Shown piece by piece: positions 11,164 to 23,187 of a stretch of 64,000 bases of DNA; the stretch's first letter is position 1; every line of letters starts with the position of its first letter. The notes under the pieces were generated by a model. The model had not been told where the DNA came from. It did not search any database and saw only the letters and a program-made list of their open reading frames with translations. This DNA is from Wolfiporia cocos. Taxonomy: Eukaryota; Basidiomycota; Agaricomycetes; Polyporales; Phaeolaceae. The translations under genes were made by a program, and so were the position numbers. The stretch is taken from positions 186,001 through 250,000 of the forward strand of contig JACCLO010000009.1 in NCBI GenBank assembly GCA_029448655.1, given 5' to 3'.

Positions 11164-12138
11164 ACTGGGGGGTTCTCCCTTTGCCTTTATGTCTGCCCCT
11201 TGATAGGGCTATTACGCAGGCTACAGGACTTAGGGTCATAGGGGTGTGGACCCTGGTACGTTCCATGTCATTGTTGTATTCTCAGTTAATGGAAGGTCAA
11301 GGCAATCAGTGGGATAGAGAAGCAAGATTGAATCCAGGTATCTTCAGGGACCCTTGAGCCTGAAAAATCATGGGAAGCATGGTTCTGTATGTCTCACAGC
11401 CATTTTGAAGCTTTGTTGCTGGTTGTCAGAGTAACTAGTATTGAGTACATTATTTGCATTGGGGTGGATGCAGACTCAGTGAGTACAGTAGTTCATTGGT
11501 GTTTGTTATGGAAATGTACCATTGTACACTTTAAGCACTTGCACATGACCTCAAAGGGTTAATCCTCGACAAGTGCCCATAGTGTTGCCGAAGTTCGGTT
11601 CAGTTCAGGTTCAGGGGGTCTGGGGCTGAACCTAGAACTGAACCAACTGCAGGGAGCCTGAACCTGAACCTGAACCTGGACTGAACCTGCTGAACCGGTT
11701 CAGCAGGTTCGGTTCATGGTTCGAACTAGGTTCGAACCACTAAATGACTTGCTTTTCTAGCATGTAAAAATAATATTTAGGACACCAACTCTGGGTACCT
11801 TTCTATGTATACCAATTGCCTTCTACTGTCTACCTCATTTCTAGCACTATTGAGACCACTGGAGTAATAAATGTGCTGCAATATAAATGTGTCATAGACA
11901 TTAGAACCATGTAAGAACATCGAGACGCGACCAAACACACATCAAAATGACGCAGAATGCACCACGGAAAGCCAGCTGGTAGGCAGAATGCCCATCTGAG
12001 GTGGTTTAGCCACTGCTCTACCGATCGTGATCGACCTCGATCGTGCTCGCACAGTGAACCTTCGCTGGCTTGCGCACAATCTGAAACATCGCAAAAGCCC
12101 TGCGGACACTCTCTGGCTGCTCATCTAGTCAAAGACAG
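11164..12138. other. Spacer between two head-to-head Gypsy elements
   Basis: 975 bp with no gene recognised. At about 11590-11745 it carries low-complexity runs of GAACCT/GGTTCA that can pair with each other as inverted words, similar to the first bases of the window. The 5' LTRs of elements 1 and 2 face each other across it. Confidence 0.65.
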
Positions 12139-12509
12139 TGTCACAAGCCGATTTTCTCCAACTAGCTTGCGACTAGAGACAGCCCTTATCTTATCTAAGC
12201 GCCCGCCTATGCATCACGTGCAAGGACCCCGAACACCCCACACGTGCCTACACAGACCCCGGACACCCTTGATGTGGCTCTACACCTACGATAGGGTTTA
12301 TCATACTCTAAACGGTCTATCAGCTTACATAATACTGTATAGTAGCCAAACATGTACAAACAGCCTACGAGCATATATACCAGCCAGACGAGCAGGGAGC
12401 ACCCCAGACTCGTCTTGGCCTTTGTTGCCTTGAGTAGCCTCAGACTAGGAATACGCTTTCACGCGAGTAATATTCCCCTGAGTAGTTGCTTGAGAATACG
12501 CTTGTGTCA
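12139..12509 (+). repeat. 5' LTR of Gypsy element 2
   Basis: 371 bp, TGTCACAAGCC to CTTGTGTCA, nearly identical to the two LTRs of element 1. It is followed by the same putative primer-binding stretch TAAGACGAGTCTCCACCCCG. Confidence 0.9.
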
Positions 12510-13272
12510 TAAGACGAGTCTCCACCCCGTTCTGAGTTCATTCCAGAACAACCCCGGCGCACTAGGGGCAAAGTGCACTGTTTCTTCGCCCTCGAGTTGA
12601 CTCTGGTCGACTCGGGTGTATAAGCTTTTATCTTCCCGTATCCCAGGGACAAGGGACTGGGTTCTGGGGGCAAACACTCGTGAACAGCGTGTAGGGGACC
12701 ACTCCTACCGTTGCTTCTAAGCTACTGGGCCACCGTCGTGCAACGCGACGTAAAGGCTTTGGGTTTCATCCCCACCGTAGTAACTGTGCACCCGACGCGA
12801 AATAATCAAAGGCGTTAAGGGGCCCTACGGCAGATTACAGAGGCACTGGGCACCTATTTACGCGCATTACCGCGCCGACTATACGGGCATTACCGCCCCC
12901 CCATTACTATACAACCCAGCGCCCCACCAGGCGGCTGAAGAGGCGCGACACAGCCTGTACATGCGGCCACTTGGCCCAAATACGATAGTTTTTAGACCCT
13001 CCATCCCAAGGGTTTAGATCCCGTGCCCCCGGTATCCCGAATTAGCTTCGGGGCTGGACGAGGTTTCGGAGGCAGAGATTACTTGCCGGCCTTGGGCTGA
13101 AAACCCCTTGGCGTTTCTTGGCGCACCTCCGAAAAGAGGTGGTCTCTGAATAGAGTGGAAAAACAGTTTCTAGTTACCACCCCGATTGCAGCTATAGGCT
13201 GATCCACAGTGGGCGGGTAGCGCTGTCTTTCGCGACTCTACATTCCGTACTACACACCTTCATTACACTACA
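12510..13272 (+). other. 5' untranslated leader of Gypsy element 2
   Basis: Aligns by eye along its length with the leader of element 1 (10030-10792, inverted). No ORF of interest. Confidence 0.7.
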
Positions 13273-16236
13273 ATGGCCTCCCCACACGATCTCGAATACA
13301 TCCGAAACCCGAGGCCCGAACTCCCGACCCCGGCCAACGTCCCGCTTCCCGGCTCCGTCGCCGGCACCAACCCGTTCCACCCAGGGCAGTGGGTGAATTA
13401 CCAGATGCACGGTCTCCCGGACGACTTCACGCTTCTGTCGGTGGCAGACAGCATCCATGCCCCCCGACAGAATGTTGAGGTCGCCCCGGTACGAACAGAG
13501 ACCATCGGTGAATTTCAACCCGCTCGCTCACTGGTCCTGGGAGGATCGGACGAAAACCAAGGTCCCGACATTGAACGGTTGGACACAGCACTCCACATGG
13601 CACAGGAACAATCGAACACGATCCGAGCAGCAAACTCTCTCGGTCACATCGACTCGCCCCTGGCTATGCAATGGGCATTCCCGCCCAACCCAACCACGGC
13701 GGACATCGGTTTTCGATGTCAGACGGTAGCCGCTACAATGGTTCAGACCGGTGTGTGGAACGCCGACATGGGAGCACGATTCCTGCGGGAGGCACAACGC
13801 CTCCAGGCGGATTCAATCGCGGCAGGAGATGCGGCCTCACTACACAGCCAGCACTCCGCCCCCCGTCGGTCAGTACCATCGGTTCCGGAAGAACAATTCA
13901 GGCCGGTCGAAAACTGGGTGAGGTCCGTCCACATGGGATCTCCCCCACCGGTGAACTCGGCAACCCGTCCGGCCTCAAACGCGGGCACCCGGCAGACGAA
14001 CCCCTTCCTGCCAGGATACACCCCCCCGGTCATCACCCCACAGGTTCCATACTCGGCTATGGCAGCAGTACCGGTCCCTCCGTCGGCTCCCCCCGCAAAC
14101 GTGCACGCGAACACCTGGAGAGCCGCGCCTCTTCAGGGAACACGGGCATCAATGTGGCGGCCCGAGAAACCGGCTAGCTCGCAATGGGACGCGTACTCCA
14201 TGCTCCCAGAGCCACAGCCCGACCCCCGGTACAAGTCCAAGGTGCGCGAACCTGAACCCTTCACAGGCGAGAACTTCATTGCCTGGGTGATGCGCCTAAA
14301 ACTGTACATCGACGACAACCGGCCGCTGCTCTTCACAGACAGCAAAAAGATCGGCACGGCTATCTCGTTGATACGGGGACCAAAGGTGGACTCGTGGGTA
14401 ACGGCTTTCACGCGGGAACACTATCGTGACGGACAATGGCATCTGAGTTGGTTACGCTTCATTTGGGAGCTACACCAGAAATTTGACGACCCCGACTTGG
14501 AAAAGAAGTCGGCGGTCGCCGCGGAAAAACTCAGTATGACCATCGGCAAGGGCGAGGAGTACATCCAGGAGCTGGAAAGACTTCTTTCGGAGGCAAAATA
14601 CGACAAGGAGAACCAGATTGTTCATCGCTGGGTCACCTCCGCCATCCCGAAGGAAATCTACACGGCAGTACACTCCGCTTTCGTCGCCGCCACGGTAAAC
14701 GACAAATCGCAACGAGGATACAATGTCCAGATTCCGGAAGACTACAAATCTTGGAAACAGGCTATCCTCTGTACGGACAATGCGATGCGTCGTCTCCGTG
14801 ACAAGGAAAAGCTGCGCCACGGTCGTGACATGGGTAAGGGCGTCGCCGACAAGGGAAAAAGTCGGGCGACAACATCGTCATCGGGAACCACGCGGTCCAA
14901 GCCCACCGCGGAAGAACGGGCCAACTTGCTCAAGAGGAAGTGCCACTCTTGCAGCAAGACACAAGCAGAGGCACCAGGGAAGGGCTGCAACAAGCCTGTC
15001 TGGCACCAACCCAACTGGAAGCCCCGAGCAGCTACCAGTGGAGAAAACACCGGTGCCGGACCCTCACAACCGGCGCGCACCCGCCAGGCCGTCGAAGGCC
15101 CACCCGCAGAAAAAGTCCTTGGGGAAGTATCCCAGGAGGACTTCGTGCGAATGGTGGCTGCCTGGGCCAAGGAAAATCCGGAGGCTGCGAAGGAAGCCGG
15201 ATTCACTCAGGTACGTCCCCTCTCTAATAATAAATTTTCAGTTCTGGAGATCGAGGAACCAGTAAATGTCTCTATCTCCGACTCTGCCATGGAGGGTAAC
15301 GAACCGGTGGATGGACTATATTGGCTAAGAACCGGGGCCCCGATATTTGATTATATATCTGTACCACGTTCTGTAGATTTGGCGCCTGGTGACGATGACG
15401 GAGCTTCAACATGCTCCGACGATTCGTTTGTAACAGCCTCAGAGGAGCCTCCCACCGGAGCTTGGTGGGAGGATAAAACCATGCTTAATTCCTCTATTAA
15501 TGTAAACTATGTACCAATGGACGTAGACCCGGTTGTAGACTCAGATGTGCAGATGGCAGACGCATCTAAGCCTACAGTCCAGAAAAGGACGGAAAAAAAA
15601 TGCGGCGTCGACGAGCCAAGAAGAAAGCTGTCACGCTCGACATATACCTAGACCACCCGCGGGCAATCCCCCCTGAGCGCAAAAGCGAAGGAGCCGCGGG
15701 TTACGATCTTCACTCTGCGGAGGAAATCGTTATACCAAATGGGAAACGTATCACCGTGGATACCGGCATAATGATCCGAATGCCACCCGGTGTATACGGC
15801 CGCATAGCTCCACGATCCGGACTTGCCTTGAAGGGAGTCGACGTGGAGGCCGGGGTAGTCGACGAAGACTACACCGGCCGGCTAAAAGTCATACTGAATA
15901 ATCAAACCGGAACAGATTATCAGGTCGAGTATGGGGACAGAATTGCCCAGTTTATACTCGAATGCAACATGACACCAGACACGCGCATAGTAAAAAGCAT
16001 TAGGGAAACCAGACGCGGAACACAGGGATTCGGCTCTACTGGTGAGAAACTCAGAGGGAATGTAGTGGTAATCCATACGGGAAAACGGGGAAAGCAGATC
16101 GAAGTACCAATCACCCTCCACCGCCCCGACGGACGCGCCCTCTTCACAAAAGCACTGATAGACTCCGGTTCAATGGGATCGGTCATCAGTCGTGCCTATG
16201 TGGAGGAACACAAACTCGAGCAACTCCCACTAGATC
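13273..16236 (+). pseudogene. gag-dUTPase-protease of Gypsy element 2, frameshifted
   Basis: Gag starts at MASPHDLEYIRNP and is open to about 15590. There one A is missing in an A run relative to element 1 (gacggaaaagaaaatg there, gacggaaaaaaaatg here), which ends the frame at 15651. The dUTPase (GYDLHSAEE, YGRIAPRSGLA, GDRIAQFILE) and protease start (ALIDSGSMGSV; element 1 has GSTGSV) continue in the next frame until the solo LTR at 16237. Apart from the single-base loss the reading is close to element 1. Since gag and dUTPase are fused in one frame in element 1, the shift is more likely damage than programmed frameshifting. Confidence 0.85.
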
Positions 16237-16712
16237 TGACACAAACTCTACAAGACGTACTATCCCCCTATATCCCTATGTCCTAGCCTCCTAGTACGAC
16301 GATACGTTGAGTATCTCTGGTGTCGCGCTATGTTGGAGTGTTGCTAGTCGGGACTACAAGGGAGCACGCCTAGTGGTAGCAGAGAGAGGAGGGCTATCGC
16401 CCATACATCGAGATTAACAGTTCTGAGGTGTAACCCTCAGAACGACGCAGTATATATACATGTAGAGGCAACGTAACTAAGACGTAGCGGCCCACCCTAA
16501 AGGGGGCCGTGCGCTACTATTGTCATACGGTCACGCTATGGTGCCATCTACATACCACGTGAGCGGCCCGGCGGAACGGGCGTACCGTATCGTACTGCCT
16601 ATCTGCAACGCGCTTTATCTAATCTATCAGTCACATGACCTCGGTCTCACCCGTTCGTGCGTTCGACTCTCGGAGGAGGCAGACCCTGGGCCGCGTCCCA
16701 AAATCTGTGACA
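16237..16712. mobile_element. Solo LTR in the protease region, target duplication AGATC
   Basis: 476 bp from TGACACAAACT to AAATCTGTGACA with AGATC on both sides (16232-16236, 16713-16717). Removing it rejoins the protease codons at [14 protein letters not shown]. Near one end is a GTTCGACTC motif similar to the tRNA T-arm-like words in other LTRs of this window. Confidence 0.85.
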
Positions 16713-18090
16713 AGATCGACCCGTCAAACTGTACAACGCGGACGGTAGTACCAACGCTGCGGGCAAGATGACGCACTATGTCGAACTCCAGATGCAGATC
16801 GACACGCATTTGGAAACGCGCAAGTTCCACGTCACCGAGCTGAGCTCGGCTGACATATTCCTCGGCTTCGATTGGTTGGAGGACCACAATCCTACCATCG
16901 ACTGGAAGAAACGCCGAATCACCTTCACCTGCGACTGCAAACACGAGCAGATCGAGGACGGTGATCATATCTATTACATCTTTGCTGACGCTTGGATACG
17001 GAATAGGGAAGAGTGCCGGGCCGACATCGCCGAGCGAGTCCGCGCGACGAAGGCAACCGAGATCGCCATCGCCACCGGCAAAACCACGGAAGCCAAGACT
17101 TTCGAGGAAGTGGTCCCCGAGTACTTACACGAATTCGAAGACGTATTTAAGGAAACGGAATTCGACCAACTCCCCGAAAGACGACCGTGGGATCACGCCA
17201 TAGAACTCCTACCGAACTCCGAACCCTACGCCGGCAAGATCTATGCCCTATCGCCACGAGAACAAGAGGCGTTAGACGACTTTCTAGAAGAACAACTACG
17301 GACTGGACGCATACGACCATCCAAGTCACCATGGGGGGCACCATTCTTCTTCGTCAAGAAGAAGGATGGGAAACTGAGACCCATTCAGGACTATCGGAAG
17401 TTGAACCAGATGACCAAGAAGAACCGGTACCCGCTCCCTTTGATCACGGAGCTGCTCAACAAGTTAAAATGAGCTAAGTACTTTTCTAAATTGGACATTC
17501 GTTGGGGATACACAAACGTCAGGATCAAAGAAGGCGACGAAGAAAAAGCCGCCTTCATCACTAATAGAGGGCTATACGAGCCATTAGTGATGTTCTTCGG
17601 AATGTGCAACGCACCGGGCACGTTCCAGACTTTGATGAATGACATTTTCCGAGACCTAATCATGACTGGAAAGGTCATTGTATACCTAGACGACATACTT
17701 GTTTTCACGGAAACCGAGGCAGAACATAAAGGGATCCTGCGCAAGGTTCTGCTCGTTCTCCGTCAAAATAAGTTGACTTGTAAACCAGAGAAATGCGAGT
17801 TTATGAAGTCGGAAGTAGAATACTTAGGGCATATAATCTCTCACGGGGAAATCCGTATGGATCCCGCGAAGGTGGCGGCAGTAGCTGAATGGCCCGCACC
17901 TCAGAACAAGAAAGAAGTGCAATCCTTCATCGGATTCGCAAACTTCTACCGGAGATTTATACCTAAGTTTTCCACGGTAGCACGCCCACTGATAAACCTA
18001 ACCAAGGATACGCCTTGGCAGTGGGGTACGGCGGAACAAGAGTGTTTCGATAAGTTAAAGAAAATATTTATCGAAGCACCCGTGTTAGGG
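16713..18090 (+). pseudogene. Protease-RT-RNase H start of Gypsy element 2, nonsense and truncated
   Basis: Continues the protease and the reverse transcriptase ([19 protein letters not shown]). One in-frame TGA at about 17470 replaces the CGA of element 1 (LLNKLK*AKYFSKLD), a CpG-to-TpG change. The frame stays open after it until IEAPVLG, where homology stops at 18090 and about 6 filler bases lead into the KDZ transposon. The RNase H catalytic part is absent. Confidence 0.85.
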
Positions 18091-18096
18091 AGCCCA

Positions 18097-20025
18097 TTCA
18101 GCGACGGTAGGTGACGGTTCAGGTCAACCGGCTTGTACCAACCCCTAACGGTTCAGGTCAGCCGGTCGTCGGCCCATGCCTTAACTGTCAGGCCTACCAT
18201 CGGGTGGGCCCATGTCTTCCATGACCAGACGGTCATGACGGTCACGGGTCGGCCCACGACTGCTGCGACCGGATGGTTGTGACGGTTGCGGGTCAGCCCA
18301 TGACTTCCATGACTGGACGGTTGTGACGGTCGCGGGTCGGCCCACGACAACCGCGACCAGACAGTTGTGGCAGTCATGGGTCGGCCCATGACCATCACGA
18401 CTGGATGGTTGTAACGGTCGCGGGTCGGCCCACGACTGCTGCGACCGGATGGTTGTGACGGTTGCAGGTCGGCCCACAACCATTGCGACTTGACGGTCAT
18501 GACGGTCGCGGGTCGGCCCACCACTTCCGCGACCAGACAGTTATGACGGTCGCGGGTCGACCCATGACTGCCGCGACCGGGCGGTTATGACGGTCGCGGG
18601 TCGGCCCACGACAACCGCGACCAGACAGTTGTGGCAGTCATGGGTCGGCCCATGACCATCACGACTGGATGGTTGTAACGGTCGCGGGTCGGCCCACGAC
18701 TGCTGCGACCGGATGGTTGTGACGGTTGCAGGTCGGCCCACAACCATTGCGACTTGACGGTCATGACGGTCGCGGGTCGGCCCACCACTTCCGCGACCAG
18801 ACAGTTATGACGGTCGCGGGTCGACCCATGACTGCCGCGACCGGGCGGTTATGACGGTCGCGGGTCGGCCCACGACTTCCGCGACCAGACAGTTGTGACA
18901 GTAGTGGGTCGGCCCATGACCATCATGACTGGATGGTTGTGACGGTCGCGGGTCGGCCCACGACTGCTGTGACCGGATGGTTGTGACGGTTGCGGGTCGG
19001 CCCACGACAACCACGACCAGACAGTTGCGACGGTTGCGGGTCGGCCCACAACCATTGCGACTCCACGGTCATGACGGTCGCGGGTCGGCCCACCAATGCC
19101 GTGACCAAACGATCGTGACGGTTGCGGGTCGGCCCACGACTTCCGCGACCAGACAGTTGTGGCAGTCATGGGTCGGCCCATGACCATCACGACTGGATGG
19201 TTGTAACGGTCGCGGGTCGGCCCACGACTGCTGCGACCGGATGGTTGTGACGGTTGCCGGTCGGCCCACAACCATTGCGACTTGACGGTCATGACGGTCG
19301 CGGGTCGGCCCACCACTTCCGCGACCAGACAGTTGCGACGGTTGCGGGTCGGCCCACAACCATTGCGACTCCATGGTCATGAGGGTCATGGGTCGGCCCA
19401 CCAATGCCGTGACCAAACGATCGTGACGGTTGCGGGTCGGCCCACCACTTCCGCGACCAGACAGTTGTGATGGTCACTGGTCAGCCCACAGTCACCATGA
19501 CCCAATGGTTGTGGGTGGGCCCACCAATGCTGCGATTTCCCCTTCATAGTCGATGACAATGTCAACTACGGGAAGGGACATGGTGATGGTTTGTTGATGA
19601 GAGCTGGCAAAAGAGTGATGACCTGTATTATTCTTGTATTGTTTGATGCATCAGTCACAGATTCCACAGCTTCAGAAGTTCCATTCCAAACAGCCTCAAG
19701 ACTTGGGATTGCCACAATCATGCTTCATGTGGAGTGTACAGATACATGCATCCATGGTGAGTTCTTAATTTATGTGTATCAGGTATCCCAACACATCTAC
19801 CAGATGCCAGGGATATCATCAAGGAAGCCATAGAAGACAACTCCCTCATGGTATTGGGCAAGACCATTAGTGGCCAGGGACACCAAAGGAGATGGTGCAG
19901 AAGATATGCCTGTTAGGACACTGTCCAATTTCTCCATCCATGAATGGTACAGCCAGCAACTCATAGACATTGCTTGTCTCATGACTGTCAACACAGAATT
20001 CCAGAATCCATGCATGTACAGGACT
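18097..20025 (+). repeat. Left terminal inverted repeat of the KDZ transposon
   Basis: Terminal ~80 bp, then a 44-bp-unit minisatellite, then ~480 bp of ordinary sequence, all present in reverse at 40940-41817. The unique part is recognisable through the shared peptide-like stretch SMSCWLYHSWMEKLDSVL read from both copies, which is only a marker of DNA identity and not evidence for a gene. Confidence 0.85.
18180..19540. repeat. 44-bp minisatellite in the left inverted repeat, with 264-bp higher-order period
   Basis: About 31 units built around GGTCGCGGGTCGGCCCACGA. Six-unit blocks recur at 264 bp (for example 18361 and 18625). Variation between units is largely CG to TG or CA (GTCGCGGG versus GTCATGGG or GTTGCGGG), the signature of methylated CpG decay. 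The same array has only about seven units in the right repeat. Confidence 0.85.
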
Positions 20026-22169
20026 TTGGGCCTTGTGTGGCCATACATGGATGATAATGAGGAAGGTGAGGACACCGAGATTAATCAGTTACTTTGAGTG
20101 AAGCTGTGGAGGATACTCAACTTCAGCGTGCATTTCATCACCGATGCCACTGGGAAACTTCAAATTGATCCGTTGGTGTTCTTTCAAAGGCTGGATCTTG
20201 TTCAGAACCAATTTGGCAGCAGAAATATCTGCATCCACACACAGCACACTACCAATGTTTTATTGCTTCATTACCTGCAACGGACCAGTGCACAGAGGCT
20301 ACAGCAATTGCTCTGAGAATGCTCCAAAGCGAGCTTACACAGGAAGATCTGGAATGGAGCAATGCAGTATGAAATTCAGTGGTTATGCTCATTGTAGACA
20401 GGATCGAGACAGAAACAGCAAGCCTATGTAAGTGGCATACTAGAAATGCTGCACAAATAAAACATCCAACTGCAAAAGGCTCTTTCTCATGTACAGGTAC
20501 AACCAGAACAAACTTGGCCACAAAAATATCTACATCCATGCACAGCATGCCTGGCCATATCACGGGGCATGCCACAGACCCAATGTGATGTGCCAATGAA
20601 TGGTGCTTTAGCCACTCCTCCAAAAGGGCTACAATGACAGCTTGGGTATCATGTTGGGTCCAGCCATTTATGCAGTTCAATTTCCCATGCTTTGTGTGCT
20701 TTAGCACTACACTGCTCTTTTGAAGTGTAACGCGTGGCCTACCTCCCTCCGTAAGATCACATATTTCTTTGACAAGCCATCCAATGTCTATGTCACCTTC
20801 ACCGTCATTACCGTTGCCAGTGACGGCTACTGTCAAAGGAAGGGTGAATGCATTGTTCAAAAATAATGGCCAACTGGGGATCTGGGCTGCAGACATTACT
20901 TGAAAGGATGACCTTGACATCTGCGATCAGTCACCGCGACCTTCGCTACCGCCGCGACCACCGCGACCGCGACCACCGCGACCGCGACCACCGCGACCGC
21001 GACCACCGCGACCGCGACCACCGCGACCGCGACCACCGCGACCGCGACCACCGCGACCGCGACCACCGCGACCGCGACCACCGCGACCGCGACCACCGCG
21101 ACCGCGACCACCACAGCTGCCACAACCACTGCAACTGTTCCGACAGGAAATATTACCTCTGGCAGTCCGATAACGTATATATAGTATTCTTAGCTGTGAC
21201 ATATGACTCGGACTTGGTTTGAACGAACGCACGTTATGCCTTGCTGAGGTATAGTAGGCCTTCTCGTCCTGCAGCCGTTTGCCCAGCTTCTGTGCTTCAA
21301 ACGATGTAGTGATCTAGCCTGTCGCTCGAGAGATTTTTCTGTAAACTCACAAACACTTTCGCATTAGCTCGTTCCACCGCGACCACCGCGACCGCGACCA
21401 CCGCGACCGCGACCACCGCGACCGCGACCACCGCGACCGCGACCACCGCGACCGCGACCACCGCGACCGCGACCACCGCGACCGCGACCACCGCGACCGC
21501 GACCACCGCGACCGCGACCACCGCGACCGCGACCACCACAGCTGCCACAACCACTGCAACTGTTCTGACAGGAAATATTACCTCTGGCAGTCCGATAACG
21601 TATATATAGTATTCTTAGCTGTGACATATGACTCGGACTTGGTTTGAACGAACGCACGTTATGCCTTGCTGAGGTATAGTAGGTCTTCTCGTCCTGCAGC
21701 CGTTTGCCTAGCTTCTGCGCTTCAAACGATGTAGGGATCTAGCCTGTCGCTCGAGAGATTTTTCTGCAAACTCACAAACACTTTCGCATTAGCTCGTTCC
21801 ACCGCGGTGATGCTGCACGACATCTGGACAGCACTACCTTAACATCTGCTCTTGAAGTTGGGAAATCAAGCTCTGCGCGATCTCAGCTCTGATGGTCGAG
21901 AATTATTGTCTTAGGGCAATCCTTGAAGATTTCGGGCTCAGGGCTGGTAAGTAAACTGGTACTTGACAACACTGAATTATATGCTTTGGATATTGGTACC
22001 GCTCCTGAAACTACCTTTATTGAGACCACCACCTCCACAACCTTCACTACCTCCGCGACCTCCGCGACCTCCGTGACCTCCGCGACTTCCGTGACCTCCG
22101 TGACCCCCGCAACCTCCGCGACCTCTGTAGCTGCTTTGGCTACCCGGTTACATGTTACAATCGTAATAT
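20026..22169. repeat. Gene-free stretch with dispersed repeats and two CCGCGACC arrays
   Basis: 20144-20590 holds two related copies of a ~200-bp segment. 20760-20915 resembles 33395-33515 on the other side of the element (shared VAVTGNGNDGEGD / LAIVGNGNEGGGN when read on the minus strand), so it may be a decayed gene fragment. 20937-21802 is a tandem duplication with a ~425-bp period, each copy starting with a CCGCGACCAC array (20937-21110, 21377-21535). 22040-22125 is a looser CCTCCGCGA array. Long frames through the arrays are repeat artefacts. Confidence 0.6.
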
Positions 22170-22793
22170 TTAAAGCTGTTTACGCAATGCAGCAAGATCC
22201 TCCGAGATGAGGTTAATAGTTTGGCGATAGTTGGTTGACTGGACAGGAGAGATGCTCCCTTCATTTCCCCAGCCCTTGGGAGAATTCAGTCAAATATTGA
22301 GAAGAGTTGATGGAGAGGGGCACTCACGGATGCATGCTGGGGGTCCGTCCACCATCTAGGAGCATCCGCTCCTTGATCCTGCTTCCAGGTCCACCATGCA
22401 TGCTCTTGTGCAAGACCTAACAGGTTTTCAGAAAGGGTGGTGGTCTTGGGAATGACGATGGCAGCAATATCGATGTGAGGTTCCTCGGACCAGATGGTGG
22501 CATCGGCAATGGCTTCGATGGTAGGAGGGATTTGAACGGATTCTCCCGCGAGCATCAGCTCTCCGAGAACGTTCCTGGCGGCAGTCTAAATCAAATGAGC
22601 TTTCTGACTAGACCAAAGGACATGGCAGACAAACCAGCTCCGTCTTGAGACCATTCTCCCAACGGATGAGATGGTCTTGGGTGCTAGGTTGAAGTGCATG
22701 GAGAGCAGACTCACACCTCCAGCTGATGATGGACAGCAGGTCACGGTTGACACTGATGTGCGCCTGCCTGAGCTGTTCCGGACTGGGGGACAT
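22170..22793 (-). CDS. Small KDZ-element protein of unknown function (173 aa)
   Basis: Exons 22635-22793, 22328-22585 and 22170-22274 join in frame (522 nt). Introns of 49 nt (GTTTGT...TTTAG) and 53 nt (GTGAGT...CCAAG) separate them. The protein starts MSPSPEQLRQAHISVNRDL and ends ISEDLAALRKQL; its middle is acidic and hydrophobic with WWTWKQDQGADAPRWW. I do not recognise a family. It is divergent from the KDZ transposase, whose start is 394 bp away, so the two may share a promoter region. The first intron donor is weak (GTTTGT), so the model is less certain than those of its neighbours. Confidence 0.6.
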
Positions 22794-23187
22794 TGTGGGT
22801 GAGAGGAGGAATGAGGACGATGAGTGTGGGAGGAGGCGGATGAAGAGGCATCTAGTATTCAATCGGTCACACTTGTCTACCGTGGTGGAAGTTCACAGTA
22901 CAACTACCAAGATAGTGGCTTGCGCTGGGTGGCGGGATGCCACGGCACATGTGTGCCGGCCGCCGGTCCGAGGTTGTGGCATCCAAGACCATGGGTAAAT
23001 ATTCATCCTCCGTATCTCCCTCACGGTGGTCCCTGATCCTAAGATTGCTCTCTCCCATCACTGCCTCCCGTCACTGCCTTTCTATTGTGGCCTCCCACCC
23101 CTGCTTCCCACCTCTGCTTCCCATTGTTGCTTCCCATTGCTTCTGAGCATCACCGGGTGCTGCACTCTTCTTTGCTGTGGAGCAAAG

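Noticed and set aside
1105..11168. 5-bp target duplication for Gypsy element 1
   Set aside because: ctgtc and actgg do not match, so none is claimed.
15590..15600. Programmed frameshift in the A run of element 2
   Set aside because: Element 1 has an uninterrupted frame at the same place with one more base, so this is more likely a deletion.
18180..19540. CRISPR-like regular repeats
   Set aside because: Units are contiguous 44-bp minisatellites without unique spacers, lie in a transposon end, and the genome is eukaryotic.
20896..21657. Long frames such as Gly-Arg-Gly or Trp-Ser-Arg repeats on the minus strand
   Set aside because: They are frames through the CCGCGACC array, open in several frames at once, with no start or intron context.
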